From the NCBI RefSeq assembly GCF_028621895.1, contig NZ_CP117520.1:992001-1056000 (forward strand): a DNA stretch of 64,000 nucleotides, written 5' to 3'. Position numbers and translations under genes: made by a program. Shown one piece after another: positions 26,207 through 42,930 of this stretch. This DNA comes from Acinetobacter sp. GSS19 (GTDB taxonomy: Bacteria; Pseudomonadota; Gammaproteobacteria; Pseudomonadales; Moraxellaceae). Position 1 is the first letter of the stretch, and every line of letters begins with the position of its first letter. The notes beneath the pieces were generated by a model. The model was given only the letters and a program-made list of their open reading frames with translations. It ran no database searches and was not told where the DNA came from.

Positions 26207-27424
26207 TTAAGCGCGTGAAGATGTTGGAGGCGTTGTATTGGTCAACGGTGTATTTTTGGAGAGGATCAGATGGGCAATAAAGCCGATGCAAATCCCCCAA
26301 AATACGGAACTTAAACCTAAAAAACTTATTCCCGACACGGTGGCAAGGAATGTGATTAAAGCAGCATCTCTCTGGGTTTCTTCTTTCATCGCCACTGTAA
26401 CGTTGGTGGCTATTGCACCGAGAAGGGCAAGACCCGCCAGGGCAGCGACCAGCTCTTTCGGAAGCAGGCTGAATAGCATGACAATACTGCCTGCGAACAA
26501 CCCGCCTAAAATGTAAAAAATACCGTTGGCAATACCAGCGATATATCGTTTTTCTTTCAGTTCATGTGCATCTTTACCGGTACAGAGTGCTGCGGTAATC
26601 GAGGCCAACACGATGGTAATACCACCCACGCAGGCTACTGCAAGCGAAGCAATGCTTGAGGCTGCGATAATTGGCTTGGCTGGCGTCTCATAATCACTGA
26701 GTCGCAAGATCGCCATACCCGGCAAAAACTGTCCTGTCAGACTGACCAGAATCAGCGGAATAGCAAGGTTAAAGGTTGCATTCCATGACCACTCTGGCGT
26801 GATGAACTGGGGGAGGGCGAGCGAAAAATTGATGTCGACTGGATTCATCCGACCGAGCAATAAAGCCAAGCTCACACCGGCCAGTAATACCCATACCATG
26901 GTGTAGCGTGGGGAAAAGCGTTTTGCGAGCAGATAACACGCCAACATGCCAAATACCACATAAGGCATAGAGCTGGTCGCTTTGAATAAACCCAGGCCAA
27001 ACTGGAACAAAATTCCCGCCATCATGCCTGCTGCCAGTCCCTGTGGAATCCATTTCAACAATTTGTCGAAATAGCCACTAATCCCGATCAGAAAAATCGC
27101 GACGGCAGCAATCAGGTAAGCGCCAACGGCTTCATTTAAACTGATACTTGGAAACAGGGTCACCAGCAGGGCAGTTCCGGGTGCTGACCAAGCTGTAATC
27201 ACAGGGGTTTTAAACCGGATTGACAGGTAGATCCCGGTAAGCGCTGCACCAATAGAAATGCCCCAGATCCAGGACATCATCATCTCGGGGCTAACATTGG
27301 CTTTTTGTGCGGCCTGAAAGAAAATAATCAGGGGACCAGAGTAGGAAATCAGTACCGCTAAGAATCCTGCAACGGTGGCTGAAATCGACCAGTCCTCTTT
27401 TAATGTTTGGATCAGATTAGACAT
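26207..27424 (-). CDS. benE: Benzoate membrane transporter BenE
   Basis: This 405-residue polytopic membrane protein of the benzoate:H+ symporter family has about twelve hydrophobic segments. It begins with a short cytoplasmic MSNLIQTLKEDWSISATVAGF stretch characteristic of BenE. The TAWSAPGTALL motif lies near residue 75 and a Gly-rich GLAAGMMAGILFQFG near 130. It should import benzoate across the inner membrane for BenABC. It lies between benD and catI in the same orientation. Confidence 0.92.
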   Translation of the reverse strand: MSNLIQTLKEDWSISATVAGFLAVLISYSGPLIIFFQAAQKANVSPEMMMSWIWGISIGAALTGIYLSIRFKTPVITAWSAPGTALLVTLFPSISLNEAVGAYLIAAVAIFLIGISGYFDKLLKWIPQGLAAGMMAGILFQFGLGLFKATSSMPYVVFGMLACYLLAKRFSPRYTMVWVLLAGVSLALLLGRMNPVDINFSLALPQFITPEWSWNATFNLAIPLILVSLTGQFLPGMAILRLSDYETPAKPIIAASSIASLAVACVGGITIVLASITAALCTGKDAHELKEKRYIAGIANGIFYILGGLFAGSIVMLFSLLPKELVAALAGLALLGAIATNVTVAMKEETQRDAALITFLATVSGISFLGLSSVFWGICIGFIAHLILSKNTPLTNTTPPTSSRA

Positions 27425-27463
27425 CGCATGCCTCCATGCTCACGATTCTGTCAGTTCTGCCGG

Positions 27464-28246
27464 TTAACCTAAGTCACCACCACCTACAGGTACAACACTA
27501 CCTGTGATGTAAGAGGCTTCATCAGAGGCCAGGAAGGTAATGGCATTCACTTGTTCATCAATCGTGCCATAGCGTTTGAAGAAGGTACGGTCAATGGTTT
27601 GATCCACGACTTCTTGCATCCACGCTTTGTCTTGTTCAGACATTGGTGCACTGTTACGTGGCACTTTACGTGGTGGAGCTTCGGTACCGCCTGTTGCAAC
27701 AGCATTGACACGAATACCGTCTTTGGCATGTTCAAAAGCCAGTGAGGCAGTTAAACCGTTTACACCACCTTTTGCAGCAGAGTAAGGGATACGGTTAATC
27801 CCACGGGTTGCAATCGATGAAACGTTCACGATGGCACCGGCTTGTTGGGCAATCATGGTTGGCAACACAGCACGGCAGCACCACATGGTCGGGAACAATG
27901 AGCGGCGAACTTCTTTTTCCACTTCTTCAGGTTGGAATTCCTGAAAAGGTTTCATCCAGATCGCACCGCCCACGTTGTTGATGAGTACATCAACACGGCC
28001 ATATTTTTCTAAAGCCGCATTGACAACTTTTTCAGCACCTTCAAAGTGTTCAAGGTCGGCGCGTACAGTGATTGCCTCACCGCCGGCCTCAACGATTTCC
28101 TTCAGTACATCTTCAACATACTCAGAGAAATCGGCCATGATTACTTTGCCGCCTTCACGGGCAACACGTAGCGCGACACCGCGACCGATGCCTTGTGCGG
28201 CACCTGTAACAATCACTACTTTATTGCTGAAACGTTGTTGACTCAT
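27464..28246 (-). CDS. benD: Benzoate cis-diol (dihydroxycyclohexadiene carboxylate) dehydrogenase
   Basis: This 260-residue short-chain dehydrogenase oxidises and decarboxylates 1,2-dihydroxycyclohexa-3,5-diene-1-carboxylate to catechol using NAD. VTGAAQGIGRG near residue 11 is the NAD site, INNVGG near 88 follows, and YSAAKGG near 154 carries the catalytic Tyr and Lys. The ATG at 28246 has AAAGGAAA upstream; the longer frame to 28309 overlaps benC and is rejected. It completes benzoate to catechol after BenABC. Confidence 0.95.
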   Translation of the reverse strand: MSQQRFSNKVVIVTGAAQGIGRGVALRVAREGGKVIMADFSEYVEDVLKEIVEAGGEAITVRADLEHFEGAEKVVNAALEKYGRVDVLINNVGGAIWMKPFQEFQPEEVEKEVRRSLFPTMWCCRAVLPTMIAQQAGAIVNVSSIATRGINRIPYSAAKGGVNGLTASLAFEHAKDGIRVNAVATGGTEAPPRKVPRNSAPMSEQDKAWMQEVVDQTIDRTFFKRYGTIDEQVNAITFLASDEASYITGSVVPVGGGDLG

Positions 28247-28286
28247 CTTTGTTTCCTTTATCTTGACTGTATAACCGAACTCAAAC

Positions 28287-29324
<1,038 letters not shown>

Positions 29325-29338
29325 TTAAAACATCAGAT

Positions 29339-29370
29339 GGCCCGGGCCAACATTCCATTGGGCCAGGGCC
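29339..29370 (-). repeat. GC-rich intercistronic hairpin between benB and benC
   Basis: GGCCCGGGCCAA and TTGGGCCAGGGCC pair with one bulge and one mismatch around a 7-base loop. No T-run follows in the direction of transcription, so it is not a typical terminator. It may protect or process the mRNA between the dioxygenase subunits and the reductase. Confidence 0.7.
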
Positions 29371-29398
29371 GGGGTTTCTTTACAATAATCTAATAAGC

Positions 29399-29890
29399 TT
29401 AGATGTGGTAGATATCAATCACTTGGTTGATATAGTCGTTTTTCAATACGACATACTTGCTTACGATTTTTGGCTGTTCACCAGAGAAATCGATCACATA
29501 ACGAGACATACCGAAGTAGCTGTAGTTTTTCTTGTAACGGAAGCTCAAAGTATTCCAGTTAAAACGTACAGTCACTTGGTCACCGTTCTGTTCCACAATC
29601 TCAATGTTGTTGATGTTGTGGCTAGTACGGGTGTCCGGCATAGTTGCAGAAGAGCGTTCAGTTTTGATACGGAACACACGGTCTTCTAAACCTTGACGAT
29701 CTGGATAGAAAATCAAAGAAATTTCAGACTGAGGATCTTCGGTCAACGTATCGTTGTCATCCCAAGCTGGCATCCAGAATTGTGCATTCGGAGCGTAGCA
29801 CTCTAACCAGTTATCCCATTGCTCGTCATCAAGGAAACGTGCTTCACGATAAAGGAATTGAGCAATGTTTTCTAAAGTAATCGCGCTCAT
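29399..29890 (-). CDS. benB: Benzoate 1,2-dioxygenase small (beta) subunit
   Basis: This 163-residue beta subunit of a ring-hydroxylating dioxygenase has an NTF2-like fold and no cofactor. [18 protein letters not shown] near residues 12-29 is typical of the family, as is the C-terminal [12 protein letters not shown]. It forms an alpha3-beta3 hexamer with BenA. Its ATG overlaps the benA stop codon by four bases (ATGA), so translation is probably coupled. Confidence 0.95.
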   Translation of the reverse strand: MSAITLENIAQFLYREARFLDDEQWDNWLECYAPNAQFWMPAWDDNDTLTEDPQSEISLIFYPDRQGLEDRVFRIKTERSSATMPDTRTSHNINNIEIVEQNGDQVTVRFNWNTLSFRYKKNYSYFGMSRYVIDFSGEQPKIVSKYVVLKNDYINQVIDIYHI

Positions 29891-31269
29891 GCTTGTTCTC
29901 CTTCAGCAGCAATCTCTTTTTCAGTCGCAATCGCTTTCTTCATAAGTTTCAACCAGTACTCGTGTTGAGCCAGGTATAAACCTTCGTCTTCAGTCTTGAC
30001 ACCAGAAAGTTTTGGTTTCAAACCGATTTCATTTGCAGCATCATCTGGGCCTTGGATCCAGTGTTTAGAACCACGGCTCATGTCGTTCCACTCAAGCGCG
30101 ATACCTTGGTAGCCTGCTTGACATGCACGGAACTCTTCCAAGTCATCCGGAGTAGCCATACCAGAAGCGTTGAAGAAGTCTTCGTACTGACGGATACGGC
30201 GTGCACGTGCTTCAGGTGCTTCACCTTTAGGCGCGATACAGTAGATCGTTACTTCAGTCTTATCGACAGACAATGGACGAAGAACACGGATTTGTGAACC
30301 GAACTGATCCATAAAGTAAACGTTTGGATAGATACAAAGGTTACGAGAACGCTCGATCATCCATTTCGCCATAGCTGCACCGTATTTCTCGGTGTATTCG
30401 TCTTTTTTCGGGAAGTTTGGACGGTCTTCCGGGTTAGCCCATTGAGTCCAAAGCAGCATGTGGCCATTTTCGAAACCGTAAGAACCACCGCCTTGTTTAC
30501 CCCAAGAACCAGCGCTCATCGCACGGATGTTGTCGCCGCCTTGTTTTTCTTTACGTTGCTGAGTTGTCGCAGCATAGTTCCAGTGAACAGCAGAAACGTG
30601 GTAACCATCGGCACCGTTTTCAGCAGTCAGTTTCCAGTTACCTTCATAAGTATAGGTAGAAGCACCACGAAGAACTTCAAGACCATCTTCAGACTGACCA
30701 ACGATCATGTCGATGATTTTAGTTGCTTCACCAAGATATTCTTCAAGAGAAGGAACGTCTGGGTTCAAGCTACCAAACAAGAAACCTTTGTAGTTTTCAA
30801 AACGTGCAACTTTCTTCAGGTCGTGTGAACCTTCTTTGTTGAAGCAGTCAGAATAACCCGCATCAGTAGGATCTTTAACTTTTAACAACTTACCAGAGTT
30901 GTTGAATGTCCAGCCGTGGAATGGGCAGGTATAAGTTGCTTTGTTACCACGTTTGTAACGGCAAAGCTCTGCACCACGGTGTGAACACGCATTGATCATT
31001 GCATTTAGTTCACCGTTACGGTTACGTGCAATGATGATTGGCTGACGACCGATGTTAGTCGTGTAGTAATCGTTGATATTTGGAATTTGGCTTTCATGTG
31101 CCAAGTATACCCAGTTGCCCTCGAAGATATATTTCATTTCAAGGTCAAAAATGTCCTGGTCCGTGAAGACAGAACGATGAAGTTTGAATTCACCTGTTTC
31201 GTAGTTTTCAACAAGTAATTCATCAATGCGATCTAGATGGCTAGTATTGATTACAGGAATACGTGGCAT
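29887..31269 (-). CDS. benA: Benzoate 1,2-dioxygenase large (alpha) subunit
   Basis: This 460-residue Rieske oxygenase subunit adds O2 to benzoate to give the cis-1,2-diol. The Rieske 2Fe-2S ligands are Cys95, His97, Cys115 and His118 (ACSHRG and CPFHGW). The mononuclear iron site has [10 protein letters not shown] with His224 and His229. The start at 31269 ([16 protein letters not shown]) matches the family; a seven-codon longer frame to 31290 is rejected. A large hairpin separates it from catA upstream. Confidence 0.96.
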   Translation of the reverse strand: MPRIPVINTSHLDRIDELLVENYETGEFKLHRSVFTDQDIFDLEMKYIFEGNWVYLAHESQIPNINDYYTTNIGRQPIIIARNRNGELNAMINACSHRGAELCRYKRGNKATYTCPFHGWTFNNSGKLLKVKDPTDAGYSDCFNKEGSHDLKKVARFENYKGFLFGSLNPDVPSLEEYLGEATKIIDMIVGQSEDGLEVLRGASTYTYEGNWKLTAENGADGYHVSAVHWNYAATTQQRKEKQGGDNIRAMSAGSWGKQGGGSYGFENGHMLLWTQWANPEDRPNFPKKDEYTEKYGAAMAKWMIERSRNLCIYPNVYFMDQFGSQIRVLRPLSVDKTEVTIYCIAPKGEAPEARARRIRQYEDFFNASGMATPDDLEEFRACQAGYQGIALEWNDMSRGSKHWIQGPDDAANEIGLKPKLSGVKTEDEGLYLAQHEYWLKLMKKAIATEKEIAAEGEQA

Positions 31270-31304
31270 GTCCGCTCTCCGACTTTCCAAATGTTAGGAA
31301 GTCA

Positions 31305-31343
31305 CCGAAATGCTTAACAGAATAGGGAGGTTAAACATTTCGG
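31305..31343 (-). repeat. Long intercistronic stem-loop between catA and benA
   Basis: CCGAAATGCTTAAC and GTTAAACATTTCGG are 14-base arms with one mismatch, separated by 11 bases. It fills most of the catA-benA gap. The sequence after it on the minus strand (TGACTTCC) has no T-run, so transcription probably continues. Confidence 0.8.
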
Positions 31344-31362
31344 TTCCTTGGGTTTCAGCTAA

Positions 31363-32283
31363 TTAAGCGCTTGCGCGACGACGTTCAACTTCAGTAGAAG
31401 GCGCACCTTCTTTGTCTTTCTGAAGAACGATGTCGAACTGGATGTGTTTGAAAGAACCTTTCAAACCGCGGCGTGCGATTTCAGCTTCGTCAGTTACGTC
31501 AACAGCAGTTGCAACTAGACCTTCACGCGTACCGAATGCAAAGTCGTCCCAAAGGTATTTGTCGCCTTCGATGTTGAACTGAGTGGTTAATTTACGGTGA
31601 CCAGGCGCAGAGATGAAGTAGTGCACGTGCGCAGGACGTTGACCGTGACGAGAAAGTTTGTTCAACATTTGTTGTAACGGACCTTCTGGGTTCAAACCGT
31701 AACCTACAGGCATAGTGGTTTGTGCTGTGTAGTTACCGTTTTCATCAGTGAAAATGGTACGACGCAGGTTGAAGTGTGATTGAGACTTATCGAAGAACGA
31801 GTAGTTACCGTGGCTGTTGGCATGCCACATTTCAACTTTAGCACCAGAAAGCACTTCACCATCAGTATCAGTCACTTTACCTTCGATGATAAGCGTTGCA
31901 ATTTTGCCTTCTTCAGAACCGTCGTCCATACGAGCGAAACCTACAGATTCAGGCGCACCAGCGACATATAATGGACCTTCGATTGTACGTGGAGTACCAC
32001 CTGTTAAGCCTGCTTTAGCATCAGCTTCATCAGCACGAAGGTCAAGGTAGTGTTCTAGGCCGATAGCAGAACCTAAAAGAGCAAATTCATCAGCTTTCGC
32101 CATGTCGATGATCGCTTCAACACCTTTCCAAACTTCAGATTGAGTAAGATCAAGATCTTCGATTGCTTGGTAGAAGTCAGTCACTAGGCGAACAACAACT
32201 TGTTGTAGGCGTGCGTCAACTGGACCTTCAGAAGTGTCTACGTTACATGCTTTAACTAAATTTTCAATCGCTTGACGATCCAT
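31363..32283 (-). CDS. catA: Catechol 1,2-dioxygenase, copy in the ben-cat operon
   Basis: This 306-residue intradiol dioxygenase converts catechol to cis,cis-muconate, which is also the inducer for the LysR regulator upstream. Landmarks are as in the copy at 9426: LYVAGAPES near 105, the HANSHGNYS segment near 160, and RPAHVHYFISAPGH with iron-ligand His near 220. It is the third gene of the operon, after a 158-base spacer behind catC. At the DNA level it differs from the other copy at about 20 of 921 positions, many clustered at the two ends. Confidence 0.96.
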   Translation of the reverse strand: MDRQAIENLVKACNVDTSEGPVDARLQQVVVRLVTDFYQAIEDLDLTQSEVWKGVEAIIDMAKADEFALLGSAIGLEHYLDLRADEADAKAGLTGGTPRTIEGPLYVAGAPESVGFARMDDGSEEGKIATLIIEGKVTDTDGEVLSGAKVEMWHANSHGNYSFFDKSQSHFNLRRTIFTDENGNYTAQTTMPVGYGLNPEGPLQQMLNKLSRHGQRPAHVHYFISAPGHRKLTTQFNIEGDKYLWDDFAFGTREGLVATAVDVTDEAEIARRGLKGSFKHIQFDIVLQKDKEGAPSTEVERRRASA

Positions 32284-32400
32284 ACAATTGCTCCTTGAAT
32301 GTATGCTTTTTTCATTGAGTGGTCAGCTAAGCTTGCATAAATGCTGGCAAATTTCCCGCTAACCACGATTTTAATAACCGGCCGGATGACCGGAGTTTTT

Positions 32401-32431
32401 GTGATGATGAAGAGCCCTCACAATTCATCAC
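32401..32431 (-). repeat. Inverted repeat in the catC-catA spacer
   Basis: GTGATGA and TCATCAC can pair around a 17-base loop in the 158-base gap behind catC, and a CCGG-rich small hairpin lies next to it near 32380-32395. No T-run is present. The spacer holds no ORF and no recognisable BenM site. Confidence 0.5.
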
Positions 32432-32441
32432 CACGATTCAA

Positions 32442-32732
32442 TCAGGTGTCATCTTCACGGATTGAAGATGGATGGCGGTTGAGTGCCATCACCTCGATAT
32501 CCATATATGGATAAAGCGGTAAACCTTGCAGAATATTGTGTAACTCTTCATTACTTTCCACATCAAAAATACTGATGTTTGAGTATTGGCCAGTAATACG
32601 CCAGATGTGACGCCATTTACCCTGACGTTGTAAGTCTTGTGAGTAAGCTTTCTCAACAGCTTTAATCTCAGCCGCTTTCTCAGCCGGCATATCTAATGGA
32701 ATGTTTACATCCATGCGTACTTGAAACAGCAT
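32442..32732 (-). CDS. catC: Muconolactone delta-isomerase
   Basis: This 96-residue enzyme isomerises (+)-muconolactone to 3-oxoadipate enol-lactone. MLFQVRMDVNIP at the N-terminus and the ATGKWRHIWRI-like segment (here QGKWRHIWRITGQY) near residues 36-50 are family-specific, and length is exact for the decameric enzyme. It lies 11 bases after catB and is surely co-transcribed. Confidence 0.96.
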   Translation of the reverse strand: MLFQVRMDVNIPLDMPAEKAAEIKAVEKAYSQDLQRQGKWRHIWRITGQYSNISIFDVESNEELHNILQGLPLYPYMDIEVMALNRHPSSIREDDT

Positions 32733-32743
32733 GTGTTTACTCC

Positions 32744-33853
32744 TTACTTACGACGTAGTTGGTCAAGTTTGTCTTCATCTAGCTCAATCCCCAGACCTGG
32801 GCCTTGTGGAATTGCAAGTTCAAAATTTTCGTAACGAAGCGGTGTTTTTAAAATTTCTTCGGTGAGTAAGAGGGGGCCAAACAGTTCAGTGCCGTAGGCC
32901 AAATTATCGAAAGTTGAGAAGGCATGCGCAGATGCGATAGTGCCTACAGAACCTTCTAGCATTGTTCCACCATAAAGGTCAATGCCTGCCAATTTGGCGA
33001 TTTTTGCAACTTCACAACCTTCAATCAGACCACCCGATTGTGCTACTTTCACCGCAAATACTGATGCGCCATTGCGTTTCGCGATTTGGTACGCTGTTGC
33101 AGGACCCATCAAGGATTCATCCGCCATAATCGCAACATCGAAACGACGAGTTAAACGCTCCATGGCATCTAAATTTTCAATTGCACATGGTTGTTCAATC
33201 AGGTCTACACCACCGTCTTGTAACAACTGGATACCTTTGATCGCTTCAAGCTCAGACCAGGCACGGTTCACATCAACGCGGATAGAAACGTCTGCACCTA
33301 GAGCTTGTTTGATCGCCAATACGTGCTCAACATCTTCTTGGACTTTGCGTGAACCAATTTTCAATTTAAAGATGTTGTGACGTTTCAGCTCAATCATCTT
33401 TTTCGCTTCAGCGATATCTTTTTCAGTGTTACCAGAAGCCAATACCCAAAGCACCGGCACGCTGTTGCGCAGACGACCGCCGAGCAACTCGCTCACTGGC
33501 AAACCTAAACGCTTGGCTTGGATATCAAGCAGGGCAGTTTGGATTGCACATTTTGCAAAACGGTTGCCATTAATGTTGCGTTTAATCAAACTTAGTGTTT
33601 GAGCAACATTTAAATCTTTAATCGACGTCAAGAGTGGTGCAAAATAAGTGTCAATATTTGTCTTAACACTTTCCGGGCTTTCTTCACCGTAGCCTAAGCC
33701 ACCAATTGTTGTCGCTTCACCCCAACCAATGATGCCGTCTTCAGTAGTGATTTTGATCAAAACCAAAGTTTGAGTTTGCATCGTCGCCACCGCCATTTTG
33801 TGCGGGCGGATCGTTGGGATCTCTACAAGCAAGGTTTCTACTGATTTATACAT
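32744..33853 (-). CDS. catB: Muconate cycloisomerase
   Basis: This 369-residue member of the enolase superfamily converts cis,cis-muconate to muconolactone with Mn2+. The KLK motif at residues 163-165 contains the catalytic Lys. The metal ligands are in VDVNRAW near 198, IEQP near 224 and MADES near 249; the second Lys is in FAVKVAQ near 273. It is the first gene of the operon and is divergent from the LysR regulator across 107 bases. Confidence 0.96.
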   Translation of the reverse strand: MYKSVETLLVEIPTIRPHKMAVATMQTQTLVLIKITTEDGIIGWGEATTIGGLGYGEESPESVKTNIDTYFAPLLTSIKDLNVAQTLSLIKRNINGNRFAKCAIQTALLDIQAKRLGLPVSELLGGRLRNSVPVLWVLASGNTEKDIAEAKKMIELKRHNIFKLKIGSRKVQEDVEHVLAIKQALGADVSIRVDVNRAWSELEAIKGIQLLQDGGVDLIEQPCAIENLDAMERLTRRFDVAIMADESLMGPATAYQIAKRNGASVFAVKVAQSGGLIEGCEVAKIAKLAGIDLYGGTMLEGSVGTIASAHAFSTFDNLAYGTELFGPLLLTEEILKTPLRYENFELAIPQGPGLGIELDEDKLDQLRRK

Positions 33854-33884
33854 CTTCGTTATCTGGGTTGGTTATCTCTTGTGT

Positions 33885-33951
33885 ATACCTTAAAAGAATG
33901 ATTAAACTGTGTCTAAGATCAAATATGCATTTTAATATACCTTAATGGTAT
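33885..33951. promoter_or_regulatory. BenM/CatM operator region in the catB-benM intergenic
   Basis: At 33937-33951 ATAC-CTTAATG-GTAT is a perfect match to the ATAC-N7-GTAT recognition pattern of BenM and CatM. At 33885-33899 ATAC-CTTAAAA-GAAT matches seven of eight positions. Their centres are 52 bases apart, near five helical turns, a layout fit for a LysR tetramer bending the DNA. The first also sits just before the regulator start codon, allowing autoregulation. Confidence 0.78.
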
Positions 33952-33960
33952 GAGGTGAGC

Positions 33961-34875
33961 ATGGAACTCAGACATTTACGTTACTTTGTAGCCGTTGTAG
34001 AGGAACAAAGCTTTACAAAGGCAGCAGAAAAGCTGTTTATTGCCCAACCGCCACTGAGTCGCCAGATCCAAAATCTGGAAAATGAGTTGGGAATTCAATT
34101 ATTTGAGCGTGGAAGTCGCCCTTTGCAGACCACTCCAGCAGGCCAGTTTTTCTATCAGCATGCGGTCAAATTGCTGTCGAATGCTGAAGAAATCAAATCG
34201 ATGACCAAGCGTGTCGGGATGGTTGAACGTGTAGTAACCATGGGATTCGTAGGATCACTGCTTTATGGATTATTACCGAGAATTGTCTACTTATATCGCC
34301 AGCAGCAACCACATCTGCAAATTCAGCTCATTGAGATGAGCACCAAAGAACAGATCCAAGCCCTGAAAGAAGGCAAGATCGATGTAGGCTTTGGTCGTTT
34401 ACGTATTTCTGATCCAGCGATTCGACGTGTGTTGCTGCGTGAAGAACGTTTGATGGTGGCTGTTCATGTCAGTCATCCTTTATCTCGTTATGAAAAAGGT
34501 GTTCATCTATCTGATATTGTTGATGAAAATATTTTTCTTTATCCGGCAAATCCAAAACCAAATTTCTCGACACAAATGCGGTCAATCTTTTCTGAATATG
34601 GTTTAGAACCCAAAAACTTTAAAGAAGTACGTGAAATTCAGCTGGCTTTAGGTTTGGTGGCTGCTGGAGAAGGGATCAGTGTAGTGCCGGAAAGTGCCAA
34701 TACTATTCGCTTCCCACACTTAAATTACATCCCGTTATTAGATGATGCTGCGGTGAGTCCGATCTTTCTGGCGATTCGTAATATGGATGAAAGTGAAGAT
34801 ATCCGTTCACTGTTTGACTGTATCTATCAGGTCTACGACCTGGAGGCGATTAAATACGACCGTACGGTTCTTTGA
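33961..34875 (+). CDS. benM: LysR-type regulator of the ben-cat operon (BenM-like)
   Basis: This 304-residue LysR regulator has an N-terminal winged helix (residues 1-60, starting MELRHLRYFVAVVEEQSFTKAA) and a C-terminal periplasmic-binding-type effector domain. It resembles both BenM and CatM of A. baylyi. Arg160 is present, and Tyr292 aligns with BenM Tyr293. These are the residues reported for BenM's secondary benzoate site, where CatM has His and Phe. So it may respond to muconate and benzoate together. It is divergent from catB. The ATG at 33961 is chosen over an in-frame GTG at 33955. Confidence 0.88.
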   Translation: MELRHLRYFVAVVEEQSFTKAAEKLFIAQPPLSRQIQNLENELGIQLFERGSRPLQTTPAGQFFYQHAVKLLSNAEEIKSMTKRVGMVERVVTMGFVGSLLYGLLPRIVYLYRQQQPHLQIQLIEMSTKEQIQALKEGKIDVGFGRLRISDPAIRRVLLREERLMVAVHVSHPLSRYEKGVHLSDIVDENIFLYPANPKPNFSTQMRSIFSEYGLEPKNFKEVREIQLALGLVAAGEGISVVPESANTIRFPHLNYIPLLDDAAVSPIFLAIRNMDESEDIRSLFDCIYQVYDLEAIKYDRTVL

Positions 34876-37967
<3,092 letters not shown>

Positions 37968-38004
37968 AAGAATAAATTGGATGAATTGCGCCATCTTATA
38001 ATTT

Positions 38005-38034
38005 AAAAAACCCAGTTGTTTCACTGGGCTTTTT
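38005..38034 (+). terminator. Bidirectional terminator after fadH
   Basis: AAAAAACCCAGT and ACTGGGCTTTTT pair around TGTTTC between convergent fadH and a lipoprotein gene. Confidence 0.87.
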
Positions 38035-38055
38035 AACAGGAACAGAAGACTGGAC

Positions 38056-38442
38056 TTACTTTTCCAATGCAGGTGAAGCAGCAGCAATAGCAGCAGCAAC
38101 TGCATCTTCTTCAGTTTGCGGTTCATCTTTCGATTTAGGTGTACTGCTTTGGGCAGTATCATTCTCAGTTTTATTCGTGTTTTTACTCTCGGCTGGCTGT
38201 TCGCGAACCTCGCGGCGAATTTCAGTCGTGGTGTTTTTGGTTTCTTCACGAATGATGGTGACAGTTTTGGCTTCAGATGCGGCTTGTGTATTGTCTAGAG
38301 GTTTAAACTCAACTTCAGAGGTGACTTGCTGCTCAGTTTCGCTCTGAGTTTTTTCATCTTCCTGAGGAGTTTCTTTTTTTACACATGCGCTGAGTGCCAG
38401 ACCAGTCGCGATTAAGCCACAGATTAAAAGTTTCTTGTTCAT
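38056..38442 (-). CDS. Low-complexity lipoprotein
   Basis: This 128-residue predicted lipoprotein has a basic N-terminus (MNKK), a hydrophobic core and a lipobox LALSAC near residue 19. The mature part is charged and repetitive, rich in Glu, Lys, Thr and Gln, and ends with an Ala-rich stretch. It resembles in style the lipoprotein at 132-410 but no shared domain is evident. An ORF extension to 38514 is rejected because it would bury the signal peptide. Function unknown. Confidence 0.7.
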   Translation of the reverse strand: MNKKLLICGLIATGLALSACVKKETPQEDEKTQSETEQQVTSEVEFKPLDNTQAASEAKTVTIIREETKNTTTEIRREVREQPAESKNTNKTENDTAQSSTPKSKDEPQTEEDAVAAAIAAASPALEK

Positions 38443-38604
38443 CGTCACACAAAATTCAGCTGTATATAGAAGTGGCACCATTATAACAATAAAACGCCCG
38501 ATAAAAATCATCATATGAGGCGCTAAATTTTTATAAAAAATGCTGATAGAATAGCCAATTGTTTATTGTTCCATGAATTGATGCGGATTGACTTTGCTTT
38601 ATAG

Positions 38605-40305
<1,701 letters not shown>

Positions 40306-40338
40306 TTAAAAAACTAGGGATAAACTAGGAAAGTTTAA

Positions 40339-42531
<2,193 letters not shown>

Positions 42532-42543
42532 TCTTTGTTATTT

Positions 42544-42930
42544 ATGAAAGAAGTTTTTCGATCAACTTCGAGTAAAGCAGTACTGATCCTTGCTATCGTT
42601 TTGATAGCAGGGTTTCAGTATTTGTTCTGGTTTGGTGAGGGTGGCTATCACGATCACCAAACACTTACTCAACAGATTCAACAGCAAGTTGAAGTAAATA
42701 AAGAATTAAAAGAACGTAACCGTATTCTGGCGGCAGAAGTGTATGACTTGAAAAATGGCATTGAAGCGATTGAAGAACATGCACGTTTAGACCTCGGTCT
42801 GATCAAGCCTCATGAAACATTTATTCAAATGAGTACCATTAGTACCCATTACAAACCGATTTATATCAATCCAAACGCAAAAGTAGATTTAACCACCAAT
42901 GAAACACCTGCAGACCCTCGAATCCCTTAA
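42544..42930 (+). CDS. ftsB: Cell division protein FtsB
   Basis: This 128-residue bitopic protein of the FtsQLB divisome subcomplex has a short cytoplasmic N-terminus, one membrane helix at about residues 12-29 and a periplasmic coiled coil with heptads near 38-75 (QQQVEVNKELKERNRILAAEV). EEHARLDLGLI is the conserved end of the FtsB/DivIC domain. The C-terminal tail is longer than in E. coli (about 103 residues there). The ATG at 42544 follows a closer TTG at 42535 that would also be in frame. Its 3' end overlaps ispD by 32 bases. Confidence 0.9.
   Translation: MKEVFRSTSSKAVLILAIVLIAGFQYLFWFGEGGYHDHQTLTQQIQQQVEVNKELKERNRILAAEVYDLKNGIEAIEEHARLDLGLIKPHETFIQMSTISTHYKPIYINPNAKVDLTTNETPADPRIP

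Noticed and set aside
29339..29370. Reading the benB-benC hairpin as an operon-ending terminator
   Set aside because: No T-run follows on the transcribed strand, and benC is required together with benAB.
30442..30828. 128-residue plus-strand ORF opposite benA
   Set aside because: Antisense shadow of a highly conserved gene with strong codon bias.
32982..33380. 132-residue plus-strand ORF opposite catB
   Set aside because: Antisense shadow; the catB reading frame explains all the conservation.
38116..38298. Plus-strand ORF opposite the 128-residue lipoprotein
   Set aside because: Low-complexity shadow; the minus-strand frame has a proper lipobox and signal peptide.
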